Shown here: piece after piece, positions 9,279 through 17,905 of the stretch
Layout: the number at the start of each line of letters is the position of its first letter
Position numbering within the stretch: the stretch's first letter is position 1
Source of the DNA: Natronospira elongata
Lineage (GTDB): Bacteria; Pseudomonadota; Gammaproteobacteria; Natronospirales; Natronospiraceae
Assembly: GCF_034931365.1 (NCBI RefSeq)
Contig: NZ_JAYGII010000011.1
Coordinates: 1-64,000, forward strand
Reading direction: 5' to 3'
DNA: 64,000 bases
The notes under the pieces: model-generated
Seen by the model: only the letters and a program-made list of their open reading frames with translations
The model's database searches: none
Told to the model about the DNA's origin: nothing
Program-made: the position numbers and the translations under genes

Positions 9279-9914
9279 ATGAAAATAAGAATGGTATGCA
9301 TCGCTGTCGTCGCCGGTTTGCTTATGGGAATAAGTCCGGTTCTCGCAGCGGACGACAGGCCGGGCGCGGCGGATCTGCGTGAGATCCTCGCCGAGCTGCA
9401 CAGTCTACGGGCCAACTTCGAGCAGACCGTGCTCGATTCGGAGTTCGTGGTGGATGAGACCGCCAGTGGCGAAGTGGCAATCAAGCGCCCGGGCCGTTTC
9501 CGCTGGGACTACAGCGAGCCCTATGAGCAAGTCATCGTCTCCGATGGCGAGACCATGTGGGATTACGAAGCCGACTTCGAGCAAGTCATTGTCCGTCCCA
9601 TGGACGAAACCCTGGCGACCAGCCCTGCCATGCTCTTGAGTGGCGAGGGGGACCTGGAAGACAGTTTCGTGGTGGAGGACGAGGGCATGCAGGGCAATCT
9701 GCGCTGGTTCCAGCTCCGCCCGCGTGTGCAGGACACGGAGTTCGAACGGATCCGGATCGCCGTGGGCGAGGAAACCGTGGAGTTGATGGAACTGCGAGAC
9801 AACCTCGGCCAGACCACACGGATCGAGTTTCACAATATCGAATTCAATCCCGAGCTGCCGGACGATCTGTTCCACTTCGACCCGCCGGAAGGCGTTGACG
9901 TTATTCGGCAGTGA
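9279..9914 (+). CDS. lolA: Outer-membrane lipoprotein carrier protein LolA
   Basis: 211 residues. Periplasmic chaperone that carries lipoproteins from LolCDE to LolB. I chose the ATG at 9279, which has CAGAGG upstream and gives a textbook signal peptide (MKIRMVCIAVVAGLLMG, cut after VLA). The mature part has LRANFEQTVLD, SGEVAIKRPGRFRWDY and the C-terminal NIEFNPELPDDLFHFDPPEGVDVI typical of LolA. The mature protein is acidic, as expected for a periplasm adapted to salt, though that is inference. Its stop overlaps the rarA start. Confidence 0.96.
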   Translation: MKIRMVCIAVVAGLLMGISPVLAADDRPGAADLREILAELHSLRANFEQTVLDSEFVVDETASGEVAIKRPGRFRWDYSEPYEQVIVSDGETMWDYEADFEQVIVRPMDETLATSPAMLLSGEGDLEDSFVVEDEGMQGNLRWFQLRPRVQDTEFERIRIAVGEETVELMELRDNLGQTTRIEFHNIEFNPELPDDLFHFDPPEGVDVIRQ

Positions 9915-11242
9915 GTGGGCATACCACCAATTCATCCACCACGCCCCTGGCCGAGCGCATGCGTCCCACCACGCCGGCCGAGCTGGTGGGGCAGGACAGT
10001 CTGCTGGCCGAATCGGCACCGCTGCGCCAGGTTCTGGAGGGGGGGCGAGCTCATTCCATGATCCTGTGGGGCCCGCCCGGCAGCGGCAAGACCACCATCG
10101 CGCGCATGGTTGCCGAACGCTCGGGAACGGCCTTTGTCAGTCTTTCGGCGGTGATGGCGGGGGTCAAGGATGTCCGCGCGGCCGTGGAAGCGGCCCGCGC
10201 CCGGCGGGACATGGAAGACCGGGCCACCCTGTTGTTTCTGGACGAGGTCCACCGCTTCAACAAGGCCCAGCAGGATGCCTTTCTGCCCTGGGTCGAGGAC
10301 GGCACACTCTTGTTCGTGGGCGCGACCACGGAGAATCCCTCCTTCGAACTGAACAACGCCCTGTTGTCCCGAGCGCGTGTCTATCAGTTGGGCGCTCTGG
10401 ACGAGGCGGGGCTGCTGTCATTGCTCCAGCGGGCGCTTCAGGATAGCGAGCGCGGTCTCGGTGAGCTGGGCATCAAGGCCGGCGAGGGCGCGCTGGAAGA
10501 AATTGCCCGAATTGCCGACGGGGACGCCCGGCGGGCGCTGAACTTGCTGGAGGTGGCCGTCGAGGGCCTTGAATCGGGAAACACCCTGGACCGTGAGCGG
10601 GTCGCGGCGGTCACCGTCGGCGGGGAACGGCGCCGCTTCGACAAGGGCGGCGATGATTTCTATGACCAGATCTCCGCCTTGCACAAATCCATCAGAGGCT
10701 CGGCCCCGGACGCTTCCCTGTATTGGCTTGCCCGGATGTTGGACGGCGGCTGTGATCCCCTGTACATTGCCCGCCGTCTGGTGCGGGTGGCGTCGGAAGA
10801 CATTGGCAATGCCGATCCCCGGGCACTGGACCTGGCGCTCAACGCCTGGGAAGTGCAGGAAAGGCTGGGCAGCCCCGAGGGAGAACTGGCCCTGGCTCAA
10901 ACCACTGTCTATCTGGCGGTGGCCCCCAAGAGCAATGCGGTCTACATGGCCTGGAACGCCGTCCTTCGGGATGTTCGCGAGCAGGGCTCTCTGGAAGTGC
11001 CCGTGCACCTGCGCAATGCGCCCACTCGCCTGATGAAGGAGCTGGGCTACGGACACGCCTACCGCTATGCCCATGATGAGCCGGATGCCTACGCCGCGGG
11101 CGAGAGCTATCTTCCGGATGCCCTTCAGGGCCGGCGCTGGTACCGCCCAACGTCGCGTGGAATGGAAGGCCGGATTGGCGAGAAGCTGGAACGCCTCAGG
11201 GCCGCTGACCGGGCCTTCCATGATTCGAAGAATAAACAGTAA
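9911..11242 (+). CDS. rarA: Replication-associated recombination protein A (RarA/MgsA)
   Basis: 443 residues. AAA+ ATPase related to the clamp loader that acts at stalled replication forks. Motifs seen are Walker A (GPPGSGKTT near residue 55), Walker B (LLFLDEVHRFNKAQQD), sensor 1 (GATTENPSFELN), sensor 2 (GDARRALNLLE), and the C-terminal tetramerisation region (RLVRVASEDIGNADPRAL). The start is GTG and overlaps the lolA stop by 4 bp, so translation is coupled. Order lolA-rarA-serS is conserved. Confidence 0.97.
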   Translation: MSGHTTNSSTTPLAERMRPTTPAELVGQDSLLAESAPLRQVLEGGRAHSMILWGPPGSGKTTIARMVAERSGTAFVSLSAVMAGVKDVRAAVEAARARRDMEDRATLLFLDEVHRFNKAQQDAFLPWVEDGTLLFVGATTENPSFELNNALLSRARVYQLGALDEAGLLSLLQRALQDSERGLGELGIKAGEGALEEIARIADGDARRALNLLEVAVEGLESGNTLDRERVAAVTVGGERRRFDKGGDDFYDQISALHKSIRGSAPDASLYWLARMLDGGCDPLYIARRLVRVASEDIGNADPRALDLALNAWEVQERLGSPEGELALAQTTVYLAVAPKSNAVYMAWNAVLRDVREQGSLEVPVHLRNAPTRLMKELGYGHAYRYAHDEPDAYAAGESYLPDALQGRRWYRPTSRGMEGRIGEKLERLRAADRAFHDSKNKQ

Positions 11243-11290
11243 ACGATTTTTTGATCTCCATCTGACCTTCAAAGAAGAACCGATACCGAC

Positions 11291-12577
11291 ATGCTGGACA
11301 ATAAAATCCTTCGTACAGATCTGGATGGTGTGGCCCGAAATCTGGCCCGCCGTGGCTATGAGCTGGATACGACCCGCTTCGCCGAACTGGAAGAACGCCG
11401 CAAGTCACTGCAGGTGCGCGTTGAGCAGCTTCGCAATGAGCGCAATACCCGCTCCAAGTCCATCGGCAAGGCCAAGGCCGCCGGTGAGGACATCGAGCCG
11501 TTGAAGGCGGAGGTCAAGCAGCTGGGCGAGGAGCTGGACTCGGCGGAGGATGAGCTGGAAAAGCTGCAGGGAGAGCTGGGTGAGTGGCTCATGTCCATGC
11601 CCAATCTCCTGGATGCGTCGGTACCGGATGGCTCGGATGAGTCAGACAACGAGGAAATCCGGCGCTGGGGTGAGCCGCCTCAGCTGGATTTTGAGCCCCG
11701 GGACCATGTGGACCTGGGCGAGGCCCTCGGTGGCCTGGACTTCGAAACGGCGGCCCGCCTGACCGGGGCGCGTTTCGTGGTGATGACCGGTGGGGTGGCC
11801 CGACTGCATCGTGCCCTGACCCAGTTCATGCTGGACCTGCATGTCAACGAACACGGCTACGAAGAGGCCTATGTTCCATATGTGGTGAGTCGCGCAAGCC
11901 TGGAGGGCACGGGGCAGCTACCCAAATTCGGTGAAGACCTTTTCCACCTGGATGATGAGCGGGACTGGCATCTGATACCCACCGCCGAAGTGCCCCTGAG
12001 TAATTTTGCCCGTGAATCCATTCTGGACGGAGAGCAGCTTCCCCGGAAGCTGGTGTCGCATACCCCCTGTTTCCGCTCGGAGGCCGGTTCCTACGGCAAG
12101 GATACCCGGGGCATGATCCGCCAGCACCAGTTCGACAAGGTGGAGCTGGTGCATCTGGTGCGGCCGGACGATTCCTGGCAGGCGCTGGAAGAACTGACCG
12201 GGCATGCCGAGAAGGTGCTCCAGTTGCTGGAACTTCCCTATAGGGTAGTCAACCTCTGCGCAGGGGATATCGGTTTCGGCGCCAGCAAGACCTATGACCT
12301 GGAGGTCTGGCTCCCGGGCCAGCAACGATACCGGGAAATCTCCTCCTGCTCCAATTGCCAGGCATTCCAGGCGCGACGCATGAAGGCTCGCTGGCGCAAC
12401 CCGGAAACCGGCAAGCCGGAGCATATTCACACCCTCAACGGCTCCGGCGTTGCCAGCGGCCGGGCCCTGGTGGCGGTACTGGAGAACGGCCAGCAGGCGG
12501 ACGGCTCCATCCGGATTCCCGAGGTATTACGGCCCTATATGAACAATCAGGCCTATTTGTATCCTGAGGAGGGATAG
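11291..12577 (+). CDS. serS: Serine--tRNA ligase
   Basis: 428 residues, full length class II synthetase. The N-terminal ~100 residues form the long antiparallel coiled-coil arm that recognises the long variable arm of tRNA-Ser (heptads from residue 30 on, RRKSLQVRVEQLRNERNTRS). Class II motif 2 is at TPCFRSEAGSYGKDTRGMIR with QHQFDKVE after it, and motif 3 at GSGVASGRALVAVLENGQ. The cognate tRNA-Ser(UGA) gene lies at 33.9 kb in this window. Last gene of the conserved ftsK-lolA-rarA-serS run. Confidence 0.98.
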   Translation: MLDNKILRTDLDGVARNLARRGYELDTTRFAELEERRKSLQVRVEQLRNERNTRSKSIGKAKAAGEDIEPLKAEVKQLGEELDSAEDELEKLQGELGEWLMSMPNLLDASVPDGSDESDNEEIRRWGEPPQLDFEPRDHVDLGEALGGLDFETAARLTGARFVVMTGGVARLHRALTQFMLDLHVNEHGYEEAYVPYVVSRASLEGTGQLPKFGEDLFHLDDERDWHLIPTAEVPLSNFARESILDGEQLPRKLVSHTPCFRSEAGSYGKDTRGMIRQHQFDKVELVHLVRPDDSWQALEELTGHAEKVLQLLELPYRVVNLCAGDIGFGASKTYDLEVWLPGQQRYREISSCSNCQAFQARRMKARWRNPETGKPEHIHTLNGSGVASGRALVAVLENGQQADGSIRIPEVLRPYMNNQAYLYPEEG

Positions 12578-12618
12578 GGCAGTCTGGTGATGTTGTAACA
12601 ATCGGGCAGCCCGATGGG

Positions 12619-12640
12619 TCTCACCCCGCGGAGGGTGAGA
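12619..12640 (+). promoter_or_regulatory. Hairpin covering the ribosome binding site of the next gene
   Basis: Bases 12619-12626 (TCTCACCC) and 12633-12640 (GGGTGAGA) are exact inverse complements around a 6-nt loop. The right arm contains much of the GGAGG Shine-Dalgarno and touches the ATG at 12640. If formed in mRNA it would block that start; the second start at 12658 would stay open. Confidence 0.55.
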
Positions 12641-13503
12641 TGCATGATGAGGATTCGATGATGTTGAATTGCAGGACGGTGGCTCTGGAGGCCGACGAAT
12701 TGCTTCGAGGGGAAGTATCGCCCCTGCGAGCAGCGCGCTTGCGCCTGCATATCCTGATATGTGGCAACTGCCGGCGTCATGTCGCCAATCTGCGTGCGCT
12801 CTCCGAATTGCTCGACGGTCATGGTAATGAAGCCGACAGCGGCCGGGCTCTGGAAGAACTGGAATCCGGGGTCCTTGAGGCCCTCAAAGAGGGTGGTGGC
12901 AGCAAAGTCGTTGCTTTGGTTGGGAGGGATGCCGCTCAGAGCCGCGACGAGTCACTCGCCTTCCAGGAAAACACCGGTGAGCGTCTCCTGCGGGAGAGCA
13001 TTCCCGATGAAGAGCGGGTCCAGCAGGTGCTTCGGGAGGTTCGCGAATTTGTCGGCTATATTCCGCCACACTTCCGGGTCTACGCTCAGCATCCCGGGAT
13101 GTTGGAAGCCAATTGGGCGAAGATGCGAGCGGTGGTCAAGGATGGCATATTGCCTCACCGCCTTCGCGAGGCAATCGCGATTCTGGTCTCCCATGACAAT
13201 GGATGCGATTACTGTGTTCGGGCTCACGGCCAGGTCCTCTTGGACCTGGGGGTGAATGAGGAAGTCATTGAGCGCATGAAGCAGGATGTCATGGCTGGTG
13301 ACCTGCCGTTGAAAGAACGAGCGCTGCTGGTGGTGGCACGGGAGGCGAACCGTGACCCCCATGGCGCCTCGGAAGAACGGATTGCCCTGGCGCGCAAGGC
13401 CGGGGCAAGCGATCTGGAGATACTCGAGGCACTCGGCGTCATGGAGATTTACACCTCCATCAACAAGTTCATTGACACCCTGGGGATTCCTCTGGAAGCC
13501 TGA
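12640..13503 (+). CDS. Zinc-finger (anti-sigma type) / carboxymuconolactone decarboxylase (AhpD-like) fusion
   Basis: 287 residues with an uncommon architecture. Residues 8-50 match the zf-HC2/ZAS zinc finger of anti-sigma factors: MLNCR start, LRLHILICGNCRRHVANL with H37-x3-C41-x2-C44, and C11 as the likely fourth ligand. Residues 125-287 match carboxymuconolactone decarboxylase/AhpD peroxidase-like proteins with FVGYIPPHFRVYAQHPGMLE and the active CxxC-xxx-H (C189, C192, H196). A ~70-residue acidic linker joins them. No membrane segment and no sigma factor gene is adjacent. Two starts are plausible, 12640 (GGAGG) and 12658 (GAGG; gives the usual MxLNCR start of ZAS proteins). The stop abuts the stop of the convergent chemoreceptor gene with no gap. 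A redox-responsive regulator is a reasonable guess only. Confidence 0.8.
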   Translation: MHDEDSMMLNCRTVALEADELLRGEVSPLRAARLRLHILICGNCRRHVANLRALSELLDGHGNEADSGRALEELESGVLEALKEGGGSKVVALVGRDAAQSRDESLAFQENTGERLLRESIPDEERVQQVLREVREFVGYIPPHFRVYAQHPGMLEANWAKMRAVVKDGILPHRLREAIAILVSHDNGCDYCVRAHGQVLLDLGVNEEVIERMKQDVMAGDLPLKERALLVVAREANRDPHGASEERIALARKAGASDLEILEALGVMEIYTSINKFIDTLGIPLEA

Positions 13504-14640
13504 TCAACCCTCTACCTTTGTTTGCAGCTCCCGCAATTGTCTGGCCCGGGACTCCAGCGCTTCACCTACTTCCATGTTCCGGCTGGAACCGTGAACCGAG
13601 CTTCGGGTGCCGGCTTCCAGCACCGACATCTTCTCGCGAACGGAGTCGGCTTGCTGTTTCTGCATCTGCAACTTTGCATTGATCTCCTGAGTCGAAACCT
13701 GCAACTCCCGAATCGCACGAGCGACCATCTGGCCGGCTTCTTCCAGCCCTGACTCGCCATCGGCGGATAGCTGCAAGACACTTTCCATGTGTTGGCCGAA
13801 GTCGGTGATGGTGGCGGCCATCTGCTCGCGCAGCTCGGAAGCTTCCCTTAGTACCCGTCTGATACGGGTAGCATATTGTGTCGTCTGGAGAGCCAGGTCA
13901 CTCACTTCGCTGGCAACGACCTGAAAACTCTTGCCCGCCTGGCCGGCCCGTGAAGCCTCGATACCCGCATTCAGGGCAACCAGTTTGGTATGGCCCGCGA
14001 TCTGGCCGATGGAGTCGGACATCTTGACGGTTTCGTTGAAGTGAGCTTCGAACTGTGAAGAATGCTCAAGCATCTCTTTCGACCAATCCACGGCCGACTT
14101 GAGTTCTCGGATCAGCTTGCTTGAGTTCTCTCGCGTACTGTCGAACTGACTGGAAAGATGCTCCGCAGCTTTCCGGCTGTGCTGTGTGTTTTCTTCGATG
14201 AGGTCGGCCTCGCTGGCTACTTGCTCGGCCAGGTTCGTCGCCTCTTCGGCTACTTCAAGACGCTCCCGGGACGCAGCGTTAACTTTGGTGGCTGTGTTCC
14301 GGACCTGGCTGCCAAGATCTGCAATCTCCTCAATTATTCGTCCAGCATCCGCCGTGGCCGACTGGGTAGATGACTGACCCGCGTCACGGCTACCAATGAT
14401 GGTGCCAGTCATGAAGACAAGGAATGGCACCATGTAGGTCAGCGCCATTTGTTTCAACTGAAGGCTCTCACCGCCGAGGATCGCATTAGGCTGATTGATC
14501 AGGTTCAGCAAACTTCCCACGAGTAGTGCAACCAGCATTGCTGTCGGAAGTCGCCGACAACATGCGATAAAAAAGGTAGGTAGCCCCCGAGGGAAATGGT
14601 GTTTTTTGGGGGTCTGGACTTCTTCGCTTGTGGTGCTCAC
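13504..14640 (-). CDS. Methyl-accepting chemotaxis protein with NrtS-like membrane domain
   Basis: 378 residues. The N-terminal region (about residues 25-90) has two membrane segments, PTAMLVALLVGSLLNLINQPN and MALTYMVPFLVFMTG, that closely resemble the small nitrate/nitrite transporter NrtS (P-T-A-x-x-V-A-L-x-V-G-S...I-N...Y-x-V-P). The rest is a cytoplasmic coiled-coil signalling module; the hairpin tip region reads IGQIAGHTKLVALNAGIEAS then RAGQAGKSFQVVASEVSDLA. No periplasmic ligand domain of normal size exists. It is the last gene of a three-gene operon; its start overlaps the GGDEF-EAL stop by 4 bp. Function in taxis or in another chemosensory output cannot be decided; no che genes are in the window. 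Confidence 0.85.
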   Translation of the reverse strand: MSTTSEEVQTPKKHHFPRGLPTFFIACCRRLPTAMLVALLVGSLLNLINQPNAILGGESLQLKQMALTYMVPFLVFMTGTIIGSRDAGQSSTQSATADAGRIIEEIADLGSQVRNTATKVNAASRERLEVAEEATNLAEQVASEADLIEENTQHSRKAAEHLSSQFDSTRENSSKLIRELKSAVDWSKEMLEHSSQFEAHFNETVKMSDSIGQIAGHTKLVALNAGIEASRAGQAGKSFQVVASEVSDLALQTTQYATRIRRVLREASELREQMAATITDFGQHMESVLQLSADGESGLEEAGQMVARAIRELQVSTQEINAKLQMQKQQADSVREKMSVLEAGTRSSVHGSSRNMEVGEALESRARQLRELQTKVEG

Positions 14641-17075
14641 TCGTGTCCCTCCTTGATTTCAATGTTTTGTTGTTTATCGGCAGCGCTTGCCTTTAGTAAC
14701 TGCCCTGCCTCTGCTGCCGGCATGGGGCGGTAGAACAAGAAACCTTGTGCTTCATCGCAGCCATGGTCCCTGAAGAAGTCGCGTTGCCTTTGGGTTTCAA
14801 CGCCTTCCACGATTGTCTTTATCCCAAGCCGATCAGCGAGTGTCATTATGGTTTGGCTTATACCGCAGTCTTCCCTTACATCAGGGACACCTGTGACGAA
14901 TGATCGGTCAATCTTGAGGTAGTCCAGGGGGAATTGGCGGAGATAGGCTAATGACGAGTATCCCGTGCCGAAATCATCCATTGCCACGGTGACGCCGAGT
15001 TCACGCAGCTGCTCCAGGACGGAGCGACTAAGCTTTTGAGATTTCATGACTGCCGTTTCGGTGATCTCGATTTCGAGCAGACGGGGGTTCAAGCCCATTT
15101 GGGCCAGGCAGCTGGCTATTTTGTGAGGCAGATTCCTGTCATGAACGGCATCCGCGGACAGGTTGACAGCCACACGGAAGCCCTCAGGTCGGTCCGGGGG
15201 TAGCTGAGAAAGAATTTCGCAGGCATGATCCAGTACCCACTCGTTCAAACGGGGCATCAGACCGCTGGAGGCAGCGATTGGGAGAAAGTCCCCCGGAGAA
15301 ATCTGTCCCTGCTCGGGGTGGTTCCAGCGAATAAGGCCCTCCATGGCGGTTATCCGGCTGTTCGAAAGCTTCACGATTGGCTGGAGATACAGAGCAAGCT
15401 CATCCCGTTCAATTGCTTTTCTCAAGTCCGCGGAGATTCGAAAGCGAATCTTATTGCTCTCAATGATCTCTCTCTGTGAAACGCTGTGACTGGATCGTCC
15501 GTGAAGCTTGCTTTGGTAAAGCGCCGCGTCAGCCCTGGTGATCAATGTGTTGGCATCCTGACCGTCGCTGGGATGTCTTGCGATGCCGATACAGGTGCTT
15601 AAGTGGATTTCATGGCCCTGAATGTGGAAGGGTCTTGTCATTGCCGATTCGATGGCTTGACATATGGAAGGGAGGGAGTTGTTGTCCTCCTCGGTGTCAT
15701 GAATGATCGCGAACTCATCACTCCCGAGGCGACCGATAATGTCGTCCCCGGAGATTGCGTCTTGCAGGCGATTGGCAACGGACTGCAATAGGCGATCCCC
15801 TGCATCGTGACCGAGACTGTTGTTGACTGTCTTGAAATCATCCAGGTCCAGCATCAATAGGGCTGGATAGAGTCTTCCGTGAGAGAGGCGGCGCTCCAGG
15901 AGTCGGGTGATGAAGCGTCGGTTGGGTAGAGATGTCAGTGCATCATGGTGCCGCAGGAAGTCCATGCGTTCTTCAAATTGTCTGTACCGGGAAACGTCAT
16001 TGAAGACGAGGATGATATTTTTGTTGTCCGGGCCATGTTGTACCAGCGACAGACTTACCAGGGCCGGGAATCCTTCATCATTGGCACGTTCGATCCATAG
16101 CTGACCCTCCCAGCGCTGTCGCGTGCTCAATGCATCTTTGGTCAGTGCCTGGAATGCCGGGCCCAGATTTTCTCCAATGATGTCCTGAACGGATAGGCCA
16201 ACACTGGTTTTATTGCTGCGTTCAAGAAGCCGTTCAGCGGAGGCGTTCATGGAGATCAATCGGTATCTCTCATCCAGGATGACAACGCCTTCGGCAATGC
16301 TGGCCAGAGCATTCGCGAATATGATGATCTCTTTTCTGTTACGCTCACGCAGTCGGATGTCGCGCAACAGCTTCCGGCGCATGCTGTCGATCGCCTCTTC
16401 GAGGCGGTCAATGCTGTCGGCGGCGCGGTTTCGGGACGAGGTCGGTTTCAGCGGCGTAGCCAACTTTTTGGAATCAATGGTGCGGGTATAGTCTTCTATC
16501 TTTTGCAGGCGTCGAATGACAAGGAAATGGGTCAGTAAGAGAAGGAAAAGGGCAATGAGCAGAGTGCGGCCGACATTGGCAGCAAGTGAGGCAAGGGAGT
16601 GATCAAGCAAGGCGCTCTTGCGGCTGGACAGGTCTCTGCTGAGCCATGCCATGCCCAGCAAGCGATCATCGTTCTGGGGGGATTGTATTGACAGGGCGAT
16701 CGTGACCACATTATCCCGATTCAATTCGGGTCCCAGATTGACTGCCTCTCCCTGGATGCTTGTGACTCTGGCAGCATCAACTCCCGGTGCATGGAGCAGG
16801 CCGTAAAGCACGATTTCGGCGCGTTCCGTGTCAAGTTCCCACAGGCTTGCCGACAGAGCCGGCTCCACGGTCTCGCCCAGGCTCTTCAACTCCGCACTTG
16901 CCTCAGCCCGAAGATTCTGTTTTTGTGCCTGAATCTCGAAGGTGGTGTAGAGTGCAGCTAGTATCAGCGCTATTACACTGGTAAGCAGGGTCAGTCTCAA
17001 GGCCAGTCTGTTTCGACCAAACCAGGATGGCTTTGATTGCCAAGCCGGTTCAGATTGTCTGGCGCCGCGATTCAC
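14637..17075 (-). CDS. Membrane GGDEF-EAL cyclic-di-GMP protein with periplasmic sensor and PAS domains
   Basis: 812 residues. Order: TM at about 26-46, periplasmic domain 47-165 (with SASLWELDTERAEIVLYGLL, a form common in sensors paired with periplasmic binding proteins), TM 170-190, linker helix, PAS (about 245-370), GGDEF and EAL. The GGDEF box is GSDEF (RLGSDEFAI), so cyclase activity is uncertain but not excluded. The EAL motif is EGL (AMEGLIRWNHP); the other catalytic residues look intact: NLSADA, EITETAV, DDFGTGYSSLAYLRQFPLDY with the following K-I-D-R-S, and EGVET. Phosphodiesterase is the likely main activity. Coupled by 4-bp overlaps to the binding protein upstream and the chemoreceptor downstream. 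Confidence 0.92.
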   Translation of the reverse strand: MNRGARQSEPAWQSKPSWFGRNRLALRLTLLTSVIALILAALYTTFEIQAQKQNLRAEASAELKSLGETVEPALSASLWELDTERAEIVLYGLLHAPGVDAARVTSIQGEAVNLGPELNRDNVVTIALSIQSPQNDDRLLGMAWLSRDLSSRKSALLDHSLASLAANVGRTLLIALFLLLLTHFLVIRRLQKIEDYTRTIDSKKLATPLKPTSSRNRAADSIDRLEEAIDSMRRKLLRDIRLRERNRKEIIIFANALASIAEGVVILDERYRLISMNASAERLLERSNKTSVGLSVQDIIGENLGPAFQALTKDALSTRQRWEGQLWIERANDEGFPALVSLSLVQHGPDNKNIILVFNDVSRYRQFEERMDFLRHHDALTSLPNRRFITRLLERRLSHGRLYPALLMLDLDDFKTVNNSLGHDAGDRLLQSVANRLQDAISGDDIIGRLGSDEFAIIHDTEEDNNSLPSICQAIESAMTRPFHIQGHEIHLSTCIGIARHPSDGQDANTLITRADAALYQSKLHGRSSHSVSQREIIESNKIRFRISADLRKAIERDELALYLQPIVKLSNSRITAMEGLIRWNHPEQGQISPGDFLPIAASSGLMPRLNEWVLDHACEILSQLPPDRPEGFRVAVNLSADAVHDRNLPHKIASCLAQMGLNPRLLEIEITETAVMKSQKLSRSVLEQLRELGVTVAMDDFGTGYSSLAYLRQFPLDYLKIDRSFVTGVPDVREDCGISQTIMTLADRLGIKTIVEGVETQRQRDFFRDHGCDEAQGFLFYRPMPAAEAGQLLKASAADKQQNIEIKEGHE

Positions 17076-17905
17076 TGCGCGGACTCCGGTTGTGGACAGG
17101 CCAGCTCGACTCTCGACCAGCCATCGGGAATACGCGTCTGAAATGCTTCCTGGTGTCTGGCCATGATCGATTGAGCGGTTCCATCAGCACATAATGTTTC
17201 CCAGGCTCGATTGAATTCCCGCTTAAGTAAGTCTCCATCGGGGTGAGCACGCGAGGTTATGAGATGGAGTTCATGCCAGGTTTCCGGCGCAGGATGGAAG
17301 GAGAAGTCATCAAGCGGGTCAAGGTCTGTGTTTTTGGATATGAGGTGTGCGGCGATAATTGGCGCGGTGACGGTCAGGTGAGCCCGCCCATTGCCAACCA
17401 TATCCAAGCAGTTACGCATGTTCCGGGCGCGGATGATTTCACTTCTCAGGGAGGATAGACGCCAGCCAATGCTGTCTGGGACAGCGTATCCGATGGGCAA
17501 GCAGAGCCGGGTTGGGCCATCGGGCAGCTCTGCGACAGGTCCGTTGTTGGCCGATATTAGCTTGACCCCCATGCGTAACAGCGGCCGGGAGTAATACATC
17601 TCTCCCACCCTTTGCTTCGAGCGAACATAGGAGAAGCTGGCGTCATGGTAGGTATCCCGTGTATCGACATAAGCCCGTGCCCAGGGTTGGAACTTGACGC
17701 TCGTCTGGTATCCGGCCCGGTGGTAAGTGGCCGCCACCAGTTCCGTCATCAGGCCGCCGCCGAGCAGATCTCGACCACTGAGGGGCACCTCTTCGCCACC
17801 AGCCAGGGTCAAGCTGTCGCTGGCCGCCGATACCGAAGCGCTAAAAGCAATCAGCAAGCCGAGCAGGCCTGCCGTAATATTGAGTTTGTGGGCATTTTGT
17901 GCCAT
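17072..17905 (-). CDS. Periplasmic substrate-binding protein (SBP family 3-like), sensor partner
   Basis: 277 residues from the ATG at 17905, which gives a good signal peptide (MAQNAHKLNITAGLLGLLIA, cut near SAA). An earlier ATG at 17968 is possible; the ribosome binding sites are weak for both. The mature protein has the two-lobed SBP_bac_3 style: LLGGGLMTELVAATYHRAGY, FQPWARAYVDTRD, YSRPLL, and NCLDMVGNGRAHLTVTAPII. No ABC permease or ATPase gene is nearby; instead the gene overlaps the GGDEF-EAL gene by 4 bp. So it more likely presents ligand to that protein's periplasmic domain than to a transporter. The ligand is unknown. Confidence 0.82.
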   Translation of the reverse strand: MAQNAHKLNITAGLLGLLIAFSASVSAASDSLTLAGGEEVPLSGRDLLGGGLMTELVAATYHRAGYQTSVKFQPWARAYVDTRDTYHDASFSYVRSKQRVGEMYYSRPLLRMGVKLISANNGPVAELPDGPTRLCLPIGYAVPDSIGWRLSSLRSEIIRARNMRNCLDMVGNGRAHLTVTAPIIAAHLISKNTDLDPLDDFSFHPAPETWHELHLITSRAHPDGDLLKREFNRAWETLCADGTAQSIMARHQEAFQTRIPDGWSRVELACPQPESAQ

